Source: Chryseobacterium panacisoli (lineage in GTDB: Bacteria; Bacteroidota; Bacteroidia; Flavobacteriales; Weeksellaceae). Taken from it: a stretch of DNA of 64,000 bases. The translations under genes were made by a program, and so were the position numbers. Each line of letters starts with the position of its first letter. Position 1 is the first letter of the stretch. The notes under the pieces were generated by a model. The model was given only the letters and a program-made list of their open reading frames with translations. It was not told the DNA's origin and ran no database searches. Below are positions 25,087 to 33,357 of the stretch, one piece after another. The stretch lies in NCBI RefSeq assembly GCF_008274625.1, contig NZ_VTRU01000006.1, positions 204,356-268,355 of the forward strand. Direction: 5' to 3'.

Positions 25087-26282
25087 GATTTTGAAAGAAT
25101 TAAAGTTGAACAGTTTCCTCCAAACCCAAATGAATTGGAAAGTACATGATTGATGTTTTTCTCTTTCAGCTCGGTAACAGGAGTAAGATCAAATTCCTCC
25201 ATTTTAGTTTTGAAATTCAGGTTCGGGAAAATAAGGCTGTTTTGCATCGCTAAGATTGAAAATACAGCTTCAATTCCTGCTGCTGCTGCTAAAGTATGTC
25301 CTGTAAATGCTTTTGTAGAGCTGAATTCAGGAACCTGGTTTTCTCCGAAGATTCTGATCATGGCAATACCCTCTGACAAATCATTATTAGGAGTTGCCGT
25401 GCCGTGAACGTTGATATAATCTATATTTTCTTTATTTAATCCTGAGATTTTCAGGGCCTGCTGCATGGCTAAAAACGCTCCCTGTCCGTTTTCGGAAGAA
25501 GCGGTCTGATGGTGTGCATCATTGGCATTTCCATATCCGGAAAGATAAGCCAGGACTTTTTTGTTATCTTTTTTGACCATTTCTTCAGATTCAAGGACCA
25601 AGAAAGCTGCTGCTTCCCCAAGGTTCAATCCTTTTCTGTTGTTGTCAAAAGGAGTATTGTATGAATCCGTAAGAATCATCAGGGTATTGAAACCGTTCAA
25701 TGTAAACTTTGAAAGAGAATCTGTTCCTCCGACAATGACACGGTCCAAAACTCCGTTTTTGATCAGTTTAGCGCCCATCATAATAGCATTGGCTGCCGAT
25801 GAACAGGCTGTACTGATGGTAGAAACCATGCCTTTTAATCCCAGATAATCAGCAATTGCCAATGAGGAATTTCCGGCATCATGAGCATCAATATATTTTT
25901 GTTTCTCAGGAAAGTCTTCGTAAGAGTAGAAATATTTTTCAGTAATATCCATTCCTCCTACACTGGTAGAGGAGATCAGCCCGGTTCTGCAGCTGTTGAT
26001 TTCTGAAATTCCTGCGCTTTCTACAGCTTCTTTTGCAGCGATCATTCCCAGTAAAGACGTTCTTGTAACATTATTGTCTTCATCAAGCTGAAGTTTTTCT
26101 ACAAGTGCTTCATTGGATAATTTTATCTCACCCGTTTTAATGATTCCGGCATGTCGGGTTTCAAACATTTCAATATCTGAAATTCCGTGTTTTCCGGTTT
26201 GTAATGAAATAAAATTTTCCTCCACATTGTTTCCGATGGAGGAAATGATGCCCATTCCTGTTATGGCAATTTTTTGACTCAT
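25083..26282 (-). CDS. Beta-ketoacyl-ACP synthase, FabF type, partner of the chain length factor
   Basis: 399 residues with the complete triad: C160 in STACSSAANAI, His in NVHGTATPNND, His in KAFTGHTLAAAAG. It catalyses chain extension with malonyl-ACP. It is translationally coupled to the downstream KS-like gene that lacks the triad, so the pair probably forms the KS-CLF heterodimer that sets polyene length (like ApeO-ApeC). The ACP gene lies 76 bases upstream. Confidence 0.92.
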   Translation of the reverse strand: MSQKIAITGMGIISSIGNNVEENFISLQTGKHGISDIEMFETRHAGIIKTGEIKLSNEALVEKLQLDEDNNVTRTSLLGMIAAKEAVESAGISEINSCRTGLISSTSVGGMDITEKYFYSYEDFPEKQKYIDAHDAGNSSLAIADYLGLKGMVSTISTACSSAANAIMMGAKLIKNGVLDRVIVGGTDSLSKFTLNGFNTLMILTDSYNTPFDNNRKGLNLGEAAAFLVLESEEMVKKDNKKVLAYLSGYGNANDAHHQTASSENGQGAFLAMQQALKISGLNKENIDYINVHGTATPNNDLSEGIAMIRIFGENQVPEFSSTKAFTGHTLAAAAGIEAVFSILAMQNSLIFPNLNFKTKMEEFDLTPVTELKEKNINHVLSNSFGFGGNCSTLILSKS

Positions 26283-26358
26283 GGTATTAAATAATCTAAC
26301 AATGTATCAAACTAACAATTTACTTATACTTGCTACACTGTTAGATTGTTATATTAAT

Positions 26359-26616
26359 TTATTTTGTTCTGTTGTCTTCGATAAATTTAGCCATCGTATC
26401 AATAGACTGGAAGATTTCCTTTCCTTTTTTAGGATCGGCTAATTTTATTCCGTAGTCTTTATCAAGAAGAACGATCAGTTCCAAAGCGTCGATAGAATCT
26501 AACCCTAATCCTCCTCCGAACAACGGATCAGTATCTTTGATTTCTTCTACAGATACATCTTCAAGATTAAGAACTTCAATAATTTTGTGTTTCAATTCTG
26601 TTTTTAAGTTTTCCAT
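26359..26616 (-). CDS. Acyl carrier protein (second of two)
   Basis: 85 residues. Phosphopantetheine site S41 lies in GLGLDSIDALEL, preceded by a Gly-rich FGGGLG. It lies between the KS fragment and the KS-CLF pair, so it is the likely carrier for polyene extension. The 74-base space upstream of it has nothing I recognise. Confidence 0.93.
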   Translation of the reverse strand: MENLKTELKHKIIEVLNLEDVSVEEIKDTDPLFGGGLGLDSIDALELIVLLDKDYGIKLADPKKGKEIFQSIDTMAKFIEDNRTK

Positions 26617-26690
26617 AATTAAGTTGTTTATCAGTGTTTCAGTATATCATGAAGATCATTACATCATTACACTGTTATATTGTTACATTT

Positions 26691-27230
26691 CTATAAGGTT
26701 AGCAAATATACAAAAGCTTTATAATTTTCCTGATACAATTCTACCCAGCCGCATAGTACTTTGTCAGCTTTTCCGGATAACAGGATTTGTTCAGAATAGT
26801 CATTTAAAAATTTTTCATCAAATTCGTCCAAAACAAAAAAAGCATTTTCTGTCTGCATTTTGTGCTTAATGCTGATTTCTCCAACACAGATGTTGGGTAG
26901 AGTATAGACAAACACTGCCGGACTTGGGTAAAAATTATTCTGATCGTTGATGCTTTCCTGATATTTGAAATCCGTATCCAGGCTGGATGATCTGTTGGCA
27001 AAAACAATGGCCGTTCTGCTGTGATCTTCATCTTTCAAAATTGTTTCAGCGGAAAGAAAGGCCAGCTTGCTCAGGTTATCCATTTTATGAAACTTGGGAT
27101 AGCTGAGATCTAAGCTTTTATAAGCTTCTTTGGCAAATTCCTGAAAGGTTTCGCTTTGACTTTCAAAAATAAGATTTCCGTCAACGGTTATTTTTGAATG
27201 TTCTATGGTACAGCTGTTTATTTTCTTCAT
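26691..27230 (-). CDS. Short ketosynthase-like protein (half KS)
   Basis: 179 residues from the ATG at 27230, 10 bases after the preceding stop; a longer in-frame start at 27281 would overlap the KS gene and is unlikely. The text resembles the N-terminal half of a KS (AIVFANRSSSLDTDFKYQ, SPAVFVYTLPNICVGEISI, VLCGWVELY), but it stops where a full KS has its His motifs. The nucleophile loop reads TLPNICVGEI instead of TACSSG. It therefore cannot work alone as a synthase. Similar short proteins occur in aryl-polyene clusters, so it is more likely a structural partner than a decayed gene. Confidence 0.75.
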   Translation of the reverse strand: MKKINSCTIEHSKITVDGNLIFESQSETFQEFAKEAYKSLDLSYPKFHKMDNLSKLAFLSAETILKDEDHSRTAIVFANRSSSLDTDFKYQESINDQNNFYPSPAVFVYTLPNICVGEISIKHKMQTENAFFVLDEFDEKFLNDYSEQILLSGKADKVLCGWVELYQENYKAFVYLLTL

Positions 27231-27240
27231 CACTTTCAAT

Positions 27241-28407
27241 TTAACATTTTTCAAGTACAACAGCCGAATTACATCCTCCAAAACCGGAAGCTGTCTTTAG
27301 AATAAATCTGATGTCTGCAGATTGATTTTCTTTGATAATATTCAAAGGCTGAGTTACTCCCATTTCTTCAAAATTCTTTGAGGGAAGCAGAGTGTTATGA
27401 ATAGCACTTTCCATAGAAATTATACTTTCAAGAAGCCCTGATGCACCCAGACAATGTCCATAATAGCCTTTCATACTATTGAGCGGAACGTTTTGAAGTT
27501 CCATTCTGTTGAAGGCAATAGCTTCCATTTCATCATTATATAAAGTTGCCGTTCCGTGGGCAGAAATAAAGTCGATTTCTTCAGGAGAAACCTTCGCTTC
27601 ATCCATAGCATTTCTGATACTGGCATACAAACCGTCTCCTGTTCTTGAAGGCCCGGAAATATGGTTGGCATCATTGACTGCAGAATCTCCCAGAACTTTA
27701 AACCTAAATTTTTCGTTTTGTGAGATAGCTTCGTCACTTTGTTCCTCGCAAAGACATGAAGTGATGTAAACAGCTGCTGCAGCTTCACCAATATTGATTC
27801 CGTCTCTGTTTTTATCATAAGGTTTACAAGGTCCTGATCCAATCGCCTGAAATGAATTGAATCCTGAAATAACAAACTCAGAAAGCTCATCCCCCGCAAT
27901 GACAAAGGCGTCTTTATATTTTCCTGCCTGAATCATATTCTTAGCCACAGAAATTGCCATTACCCCAGAAACACAGGCATTGGAAACAATAATAGGCTTT
28001 GTTTTGAATCCAAAAAAATCTGCTACTTTTTGTGCTAATTTTGATAAATAAACGCCTTCCGGTAATACAGCCTGATTTTTTAAAAGACTGATATTTCCTT
28101 TTGTGGTAGACAGAATAAAGGCTGTATCTTCTGATACTGAGTGGTTTTCAACAAGAGGTTGTAAGCTTAAAAGAAGCATTTTTTCAAGCCTTGTAAAATC
28201 AATCGTATTCTGAACAAAGAATCTGTTGAATTCTTCATTTAGTTTTTCAGAATCAATCATGGAAGCATAAAAAGCATCCTGATTGTCTATGATTTTATGT
28301 AAAGCAACTCCCGATTTTCCTTCCAAAAGAGCGTTCCAGTTAGCATCCACATTGAAGCCTAAAGGAGTTACACAATTATAGTCTGTGATATAAATTTCTT
28401 TCCTCAT
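27241..28407 (-). CDS. Beta-ketoacyl-ACP synthase with an in-frame repeat insertion
   Basis: 388 residues. All three catalytic residues are present: C145 in SNACVSGVMAI, His in SAHGTATLYND, His in YYGHCLGASG. Between GEAAAAVYIT and FKVLGDSAVND, where other KS proteins have a short variable loop, residues 217-230 read SCLCEEQSDEAISQ. This is the translation of a dispersed bacterial repeat (see 27719-27757). The site is a surface loop away from the catalytic core and the frame is kept, so the enzyme is probably still active. The start overlaps the thioesterase stop (ATGA). Confidence 0.9.
   Translation of the reverse strand: MRKEIYITDYNCVTPLGFNVDANWNALLEGKSGVALHKIIDNQDAFYASMIDSEKLNEEFNRFFVQNTIDFTRLEKMLLLSLQPLVENHSVSEDTAFILSTTKGNISLLKNQAVLPEGVYLSKLAQKVADFFGFKTKPIIVSNACVSGVMAISVAKNMIQAGKYKDAFVIAGDELSEFVISGFNSFQAIGSGPCKPYDKNRDGINIGEAAAAVYITSCLCEEQSDEAISQNEKFRFKVLGDSAVNDANHISGPSRTGDGLYASIRNAMDEAKVSPEEIDFISAHGTATLYNDEMEAIAFNRMELQNVPLNSMKGYYGHCLGASGLLESIISMESAIHNTLLPSKNFEEMGVTQPLNIIKENQSADIRFILKTASGFGGCNSAVVLEKC
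27719..27757 (-). repeat. Palindromic dispersed repeat inserted in a ketosynthase gene
   Basis: The minus strand reads TTTGCGAGGAACAAAGTGACG followed by AAGCTATCTC. This is close to the widespread palindromic repeat word GCGAGGAACGAAGTGACG-AAGCAATC, whose translation CEERSDEAIS is familiar from ORF insertions in several phyla. The flanking CTTCATGTCTTTG and CAAAGTGACGAAG form an imperfect inverted repeat. Its length keeps the KS frame open. Confidence 0.75.
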
Positions 28408-28832
28408 GATAATCCCATTTTATCTTTCCAGTTTTGAAAAAATTCCGGGTTGTACAGACATAAGCTTCCGTTGCTGTCCAGAAATACCTGGATTGTTTCT
28501 CCGCTGCAAACTAATTGATCTTCTTTGTTGAAGATTTCATATTTGTATATCAGCTTGGCGGATATCGAATTTACATACGTTGTTACAATTCTGAAGGTTT
28601 CCCCATATTTTAAAGGAAGAAAATGTTCGCAGGTACTTTTTACAATGGGTGTCACATATCCTGCATTCTGAATGTCAAGATAAGTCAGACCATGCTGGCG
28701 CCCGAAGGCTTCTCTACCATCTTCAAAGTACACGATATAGTGTCCATGCCAGACAATTCCCAGTGGATCTGTCTCGTTGAATCGTACTCTTACTTCTTCA
28801 GTACAGGTTAATATATTTTCTTTAGACTGCAT
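28404..28832 (-). CDS. 4HBT-type acyl-CoA/ACP thioesterase
   Basis: 142 residues, one hotdog domain. The motif VRFNETDPLGIVWHGHYIVYFEDGR is the 4-hydroxybenzoyl-CoA thioesterase signature, with D22 and the W-H-G-x-Y stretch. It may release or edit acyl groups, or hand the finished polyene acid on. Start and stop overlap its neighbours in the operon (11 and 4 bases). Confidence 0.87.
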   Translation of the reverse strand: MQSKENILTCTEEVRVRFNETDPLGIVWHGHYIVYFEDGREAFGRQHGLTYLDIQNAGYVTPIVKSTCEHFLPLKYGETFRIVTTYVNSISAKLIYKYEIFNKEDQLVCSGETIQVFLDSNGSLCLYNPEFFQNWKDKMGLS

Positions 28833-30090
28833 TTTGTTTTCTTTCGTAAAAAATGGAAATCGCTACGGTGGCAAGATAAAATAGTAGTAAGAATGCTAAT
28901 TCTTTAGCTATTCCACCAATACCACTATTTCTTAAAATAATGTCATAGTAAGCATTCAGTCCCCAGTTCATAGGGGAGAATTTTGCGACGGTCTGCATGA
29001 ATTCCGGCATTAAGAATACAGGAACCCAGATTCCACCAATAGCTGCCAAAACCACTACAGAGGTTGCTCCAAATGGGGCAGACTGCTCTTGTGTATCAGC
29101 AATAGTTCCCAATAAAACTCCAAATCCAATGGCCGCCAATCCTGCAAACAGCGTTACGGTGATAAGCTGGAACATTTTTCCGGAAACATCAAAAGCCGGA
29201 AGATCCATATAAGGGAAAAGATAAATACCCACCGCAACCATCAGTAAAAACTGAATGATACAAATGATAAGATAAGTAAATGTTTTTCCTAAAATATGTA
29301 CAAAATACGGAGTAGGGCTTATTCTTGCTCTTACACTTGTTCCCTGGCTTTTTTCCTTCACCAGATTAATGGATAAAGGGACTACAATAAAGAATATCGC
29401 AAAAAGAGTCCAGGCGGGAACATTATGCTGAACGGAATTCGGCATTACATCCATTTCTCCTTTCTTTGGGGTGATTTCTTTAAAGCTGATCAGGTTTTTA
29501 TTTTCATCAAGGTTTTCTGTTGTTCCCAGCTGATCCTGAAATGCTTTGTAAATCTTTTTATTTTCAATCTCAAAAACCATTTTGTTGACAGAATTCATCA
29601 CCGAGTTTTTGAATCCTGCATTGGTGGCAGGATCAAAGTACAAATGAATTTCCTTGGCCTTTGGAGCAGCTGTTTTTACTTTTGCAGAATCTCCTTCCAG
29701 TCCGAATGAGCTTACAATGGTCTGAACTTTAGAGTCAATATTGGAATTTAAATCTTTCGTTAGATTTTCAGGAATGACGATCGCCATCTGATAATCTCCG
29801 GAAAAAACAGCATCCTGGGCAGATTTTTCATTGAAATTGGTCAGCAGCTGGAATGTTTTGCTGTTTTCCAGCTCAGCTTTTATATTTTTTGAAACTTCAG
29901 ATTGATCCTGATCAATAAAAATGATAGGAATTTTTGATCCTTCAAGGTTTTTAAAGGTAGAATCCTGAATAAGGGTAATGGTTACAATCAAAAGCAAAGG
30001 CATCACAAAGATGATGACAATTCCTCCGATATCTCTCTTTAGCAGAAGAATTTCCTTAATGAAGCTTCTCCACAGTTTATACAACAACAT
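28822..30090 (-). CDS. ABC-2 type transporter permease
   Basis: 422 residues. One membrane segment near the N terminus (25-42) is followed by a large extracytoplasmic domain (about 45-220) and five or six helices in the C-terminal half (NVPAWTLFAIFFIVVPLSINL, GFGVLLGTIADTQEQSAPFGA). It overlaps the ATPase gene by 14 bases. Together they form an ABC exporter, likely for pigment, a precursor or a lipid, working beside the MMPL exporter encoded at 35887-39540. Confidence 0.9.
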   Translation of the reverse strand: MLLYKLWRSFIKEILLLKRDIGGIVIIFVMPLLLIVTITLIQDSTFKNLEGSKIPIIFIDQDQSEVSKNIKAELENSKTFQLLTNFNEKSAQDAVFSGDYQMAIVIPENLTKDLNSNIDSKVQTIVSSFGLEGDSAKVKTAAPKAKEIHLYFDPATNAGFKNSVMNSVNKMVFEIENKKIYKAFQDQLGTTENLDENKNLISFKEITPKKGEMDVMPNSVQHNVPAWTLFAIFFIVVPLSINLVKEKSQGTSVRARISPTPYFVHILGKTFTYLIICIIQFLLMVAVGIYLFPYMDLPAFDVSGKMFQLITVTLFAGLAAIGFGVLLGTIADTQEQSAPFGATSVVVLAAIGGIWVPVFLMPEFMQTVAKFSPMNWGLNAYYDIILRNSGIGGIAKELAFLLLFYLATVAISIFYERKQNAV

Positions 30091-30835
30091 CTCTCAGTTC
30101 TTTTCCGGTTAATGAAATGAAAACATCTTCAAGGTTTTCAGCACTCGCTACTCTGTTCACCAGTTCTTCAGGTGTTCCTACCGCATGAATTTTCCCATGG
30201 TCGATAATGGCAATTTTTGTACAGAATTCTTCCGCTTCCGAAAGGTGATGGGAAGTATAAATAATGCAGGTTCCCTGTTTGTTTAAATCCAGAAGGTAGT
30301 CAATAATTGCTTTTTTAGACTGAACGTCTACTCCTACAGTGGGTTCATCTAAGAATAAAACTTTAGGATTGTGAAGTGTACCGGCGATGAGGTTGCATCG
30401 TCGTTTCATACCTCCAGAAAACTGCCCTACCTGTTTATTGGCAAATTTTGAAAGCCCCATGATTTCCAGCGATTCATCAATTACTTTTTTAAGCGAGTTG
30501 TGCTTCAAGCCATACAGACTTCCGAAAAACATCAGGTTTTCTTTGGCCGTAAGAGTTGGGTATAGTGCATATTCCTGAGGTACAATTCCGATAATCTGTC
30601 TTATTTTGAATCCATCTGAATGTGGAGATAAACCATTGATGGTAAATTGTCCTGAAGTAGGTTTTATAAGTCCCGAAAGCATAGAAATCAAAGTCGTTTT
30701 TCCAGCTCCGTTGGGTCCGAGAATTCCGTAAATTTCATTTTTGCTGATATTCAAAGAGATATCATTTACAGAAAACTCATCAGAATTTTTGTACTTCTTA
30801 TATAAGTTTTTGATTTCGATCATATTTTCTGCCAT
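30077..30835 (-). CDS. ABC transporter ATP-binding protein
   Basis: 252 residues. Walker A GPNGAGKTT (40-48), signature GQFSGGMKRR and Walker B VLFLDEPTVGVD are all intact, with the H-loop TSHHLSEAE. It powers the ABC-2 permease encoded directly downstream. It begins one base before the stop of the BtrH-like gene is complete and is part of the same operon. Confidence 0.94.
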   Translation of the reverse strand: MAENMIEIKNLYKKYKNSDEFSVNDISLNISKNEIYGILGPNGAGKTTLISMLSGLIKPTSGQFTINGLSPHSDGFKIRQIIGIVPQEYALYPTLTAKENLMFFGSLYGLKHNSLKKVIDESLEIMGLSKFANKQVGQFSGGMKRRCNLIAGTLHNPKVLFLDEPTVGVDVQSKKAIIDYLLDLNKQGTCIIYTSHHLSEAEEFCTKIAIIDHGKIHAVGTPEELVNRVASAENLEDVFISLTGKELRDVVV

Positions 30836-30836
30836 A

Positions 30837-31853
30837 TCAGATCGCTTTTCTCAGTTTTTTATAGAAAGCTTCTTCCAGATCTGCAATATGCAGCATCGTT
30901 TTTGAAAGTTCATTGTAGATATTGCTTTTTGAGTTTCTGTTTTTGTAAACTCGTGCAATATCCACGGCAAAATCTCTCCAAAGGTCGCCTATAGAGGTGA
31001 TTTCTTTAGATAATTCTTTCAGTTCCTCATTTTTAAGGATCACAGATGCTTCCTGAAGAAATGCTCCGTAGATAAATCTGAAACCTCCGCCTCCGGTTCC
31101 AATTTCTTCCTGCATTCTGATCAGTTGCCCCAAATAATGGTTGGTCACTTTTGTTCCTTTCTTCTCTGCCCATTTCGGGATACTTTTTGCCACCCATCTC
31201 ATTGCTTTTACCCCGATAAGCGGTACCGGTGCCAGCATATTTTTGCAGGTATCTTTGATTCCTTTTTTAATGGCTTCTTCAAGATTTACATTTTCAGGAA
31301 CATAAATAGGATAGTACATATGACCTTTCGGAGGAAGTGCTCCTTTGGCATATCTTACTTTTTCCAATTCTGCTTCGGAAAGGGTGGTTGTATAATCCAT
31401 TACAGGATCACTGATCAGGAATTTCCCGTCTTCTTTTCCGTATACCACAAGGTTGTGGGCATTGAAGTGAAATTTATATTCTTCAGGAAAGTAGGTAAGG
31501 TTGAAAACACCCACCTGAAGTCCTGTAGGAATATTTTGTTCAAGATTTCTTTCAAGAGCTTGTTGAGCGTCTTTAGGATTTGAGAATTTTTCTCTTTTAA
31601 TTTTAATTCCTAATCTTTTGGCTGCTTTACTGAAAATAGCACCCGGCATCGGACGGTAGCTGAAGCCCGGAGCAAAATTCACCTTTAAAAAAGGGAGATA
31701 GACAAAAAACAGCCCGGAACCGATCCCGAAGATCATTGGCTCACTTAGTTTCAGGCCTTTATTAAGCAGTAGATTAGAAGCAACACCGTTTTCGCAATGC
31801 GCAGTCTGATGGTGTTCAAAGTTTAATTTCATTTGCTGATTGTATCTTTTCAT
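30837..31853 (-). CDS. BtrH-like acyltransferase (BtrH_N / DUF4872 type)
   Basis: 338 residues. The N-terminal segment HHQTAHCENGVASNLLL (14-30) has the conserved Cys20 of the BtrH N-terminal domain, and DGKFLISDPVMDYTT and the helical C-terminal third fit the usual BtrH plus DUF4872 layout. BtrH moves an acyl group from ACP onto an amine in butirosin synthesis. By analogy this protein may move the aryl-polyene acyl group from ACP to the hydroxyl of the dialkylresorcinol, forming the flexirubin ester. That is an inference. A start at Met8 is also possible. Confidence 0.75.
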   Translation of the reverse strand: MKRYNQQMKLNFEHHQTAHCENGVASNLLLNKGLKLSEPMIFGIGSGLFFVYLPFLKVNFAPGFSYRPMPGAIFSKAAKRLGIKIKREKFSNPKDAQQALERNLEQNIPTGLQVGVFNLTYFPEEYKFHFNAHNLVVYGKEDGKFLISDPVMDYTTTLSEAELEKVRYAKGALPPKGHMYYPIYVPENVNLEEAIKKGIKDTCKNMLAPVPLIGVKAMRWVAKSIPKWAEKKGTKVTNHYLGQLIRMQEEIGTGGGGFRFIYGAFLQEASVILKNEELKELSKEITSIGDLWRDFAVDIARVYKNRNSKSNIYNELSKTMLHIADLEEAFYKKLRKAI

Positions 31854-31892
31854 TGGAAAATGGAACAGGCATTATATATAGCCTTATTTCAT

Positions 31893-32297
31893 TTATTTTC
31901 CGTTGAAGTTTTTTAATTCATCCACCGAAATTCCGAATGCATCGGCATATTTTTTCAGTGCAGTTTCGCTTAATGTTTTAAATATCTTGGGTTTAAAATG
32001 TCTTTTTACCCTCCATTGCCACATTCCTACATAAGAAGCAAGAACACCCAGATCCATTTTATTCAGTTCCATAAAATAGGCGATAGGGCTTGCCGTGTTA
32101 TTGGCAACATTTTGCTTTGCTTCCTCAATTCTTTCATGAATAAGTTCCATAGATTCATCCAGAGCAGCTTTCTTGGCATCCCAGCCTGTACTGTTTGCTG
32201 TGGTGTAATTATCGTTCTCATCCGTTACATACAGAACTTCAGTCATGTTGGCGGATTTCAGATTACTTTCGTCTTGAGGTAAGTCTTGTTTTTTCAT
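31893..32297 (-). CDS. Small HTH-like protein, first gene of the long minus operon
   Basis: 134 residues, acidic N terminus. The C-terminal 60 residues (MDLGVLASYVGMWQWRVKRH to SVDELKNF) resemble the second half of an XRE-type HTH domain, ending in the typical FGISVDEL, but the fit is partial. Without a clear recognition helix I would not call it a repressor with confidence. Its position as first gene of a roughly 13-kb operon would suit a regulator or a small chaperone-like partner of the BtrH-like protein. Confidence 0.6.
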   Translation of the reverse strand: MKKQDLPQDESNLKSANMTEVLYVTDENDNYTTANSTGWDAKKAALDESMELIHERIEEAKQNVANNTASPIAYFMELNKMDLGVLASYVGMWQWRVKRHFKPKIFKTLSETALKKYADAFGISVDELKNFNGK

Positions 32298-32615
32298 CTA
32301 AATAATGTACATTTTTTTTAGATTCCAGATGAAAAATCTTCACCTGTTTTTTGATTCTTATAATCAGGTGGCTAAAATAGTGAAAATACATTATATGTAA
32401 ATCATATTAAATCTGAGAGCGTTATTACCTTGACACAGAGGTTATATCAAATTATATCAAAGACTATGCTACCAATGTAATGATGTAAAACCTAATTTTA
32501 TTTTACTGTTTTATAGAAAATCTTTAAGTGAAAATCTATAGTGAAAGAGAAAAGGTCTGTTTTTTAGTTTAAAACTGTTTCTTCCTGATGATCAGAGTTT
32601 CACGGATTTTAGTAA

Positions 32616-32631
32616 TGTTTCACGTGAAATA
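32616..32631. other. parS-like centromere palindrome
   Basis: The 16 bases TGTTTCACGTGAAATA differ from the conserved parS consensus TGTTTCACGTGAAACA at a single position. The core TTTCACGTGAAA is a perfect palindrome. A half site GTTTCACGG lies 12 bases to the left. ParB proteins bind this sequence and nucleate chromosome segregation complexes. It lies in a non-coding gap, as expected for a functional site. Confidence 0.65.
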
Positions 32632-32753
32632 ATTCCTATTGTGAGGATGTTTATAATTTGTATTTCATTGGTTTTCAGTTGTATTCTTCTGTGTTTTTTT
32701 TGATTTTAAATAAATAAAAAAATGTTTTTTTATTGTAAGGTAGTTGTAATCAA

Positions 32754-32783
32754 TTCAATAGGTATGGGCTTTAGCCAAAACCT
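32754..32783. repeat. Second copy of the TGGGCTTTAGCC dispersed repeat
   Basis: TTCAATAGG-TA-TGGGCTTTAGCC matches the copy at 1210 with two mismatches over 23 bases, and continues with AAAACCT as the second word of that copy does. It is followed by ATGGCACGAATGAATTGCAC and TTCACAAA (to 32832), resembling further degraded repeat sequence. Confidence 0.6.
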
Positions 32784-32856
32784 ATATTTTAAACATAAAT
32801 GGCACGAATGAATTGCACAAATATTCACAAATCCATTTAAGATTAATATATAGAAT

Positions 32857-32887
32857 AAAAAAGCTGCACATTTTGTACAGCTTTTTA
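32857..32887 (-). terminator. Rho-independent terminator of the DarA/DarB operon
   Basis: On the minus strand the stem GCTGTAC/GTGCAGC (one G-U pair, loop AAAAT) lies between an A-run and a T-run, 19 bases after the stop of the last gene of the operon. Confidence 0.85.
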
Positions 32888-32906
32888 TAATATGTTGAAT
32901 TGATCT

Positions 32907-33350
32907 TTACGATTTTACCTCCTGAATAAACAGGTTGATTTCCGCCCTGATCAATAATTCATCATTATGAAATGTTTCACAGAAGATGTGGCATATGTTT
33001 TCAAATTGTGAAATCAGAGATGCCTTGGAAATGATTTTATCATTCACTTTTGGAAGGGCAAAAACCTCAATTTTCTTGATATTGGTAATAAACCCTATTA
33101 CCTTAGTATCTGCTTCAGGATTTTCAAAAAAGCTTTGCCCAAGAATAGAAGAGCACGTTTGTGCCAGGTTTTCGATTAATCCGGCTTCTACAAACTCATT
33201 GTTGTGAACAAAGACATTATCTTCTTTTATTTCAAAGGAAGTCACTACTTTTTCTTTGGTCAGTTCCAGGATATAGTCTGCCATAAGCATCGGTTCGCGA
33301 TGCGGTAAAAAGTTGTGTATATTGATGATATTCTCTTCCTTTATTTCCAT
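32907..33350 (-). CDS. FabZ/ApeP-like hotdog protein, Glu-type subunit
   Basis: 147 residues. LPHREPMLMADYIL (15-28) and the acidic-residue helix GLIENLAQTCSS match FabZ/ApeP proteins. The GHFP loop with the catalytic His is missing, although a His stands three positions off in VFVHNNEF. ApeP-type proteins work as partners of ApeI-type His subunits, so this may complete the active site with the product of 20903-21283. It is the last gene before the terminator at 32857. Confidence 0.8.
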   Translation of the reverse strand: MEIKEENIINIHNFLPHREPMLMADYILELTKEKVVTSFEIKEDNVFVHNNEFVEAGLIENLAQTCSSILGQSFFENPEADTKVIGFITNIKKIEVFALPKVNDKIISKASLISQFENICHIFCETFHNDELLIRAEINLFIQEVKS

Positions 33351-33357
33351 TTCCAGT

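Larger units (their letters stand above)
32298..32906. other. 609-base control gap between the two minus-strand pigment operons
   Basis: There is no credible ORF. From left to right it contains: a leader inverted repeat CACCTG/CAGGTG (32341-32370, 18-base spacer) in front of the HTH-like gene; an AT-rich stretch; a half site GTTTCACGG (32597-32605) and a near-perfect parS-like palindrome (32616-32631); a dispersed-repeat copy (32754-32783); and the terminator of the downstream operon (32857-32887). No perfect TAnnTTTG was found for the minus strand here, so the promoter of the long operon is not located. Confidence 0.6.

Noticed and set aside
26691..27230. Pseudogene of a ketosynthase
   Set aside because: The frame is intact, it has a normal start and stop, and half-KS proteins are usual in this cluster type.
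32341..32370. Terminator between the HTH-like gene and the gap
   Set aside because: CACCTG/CAGGTG is only 6 bp with an 18-base loop and has no adjacent T-run in the needed place; at most a weak leader structure.
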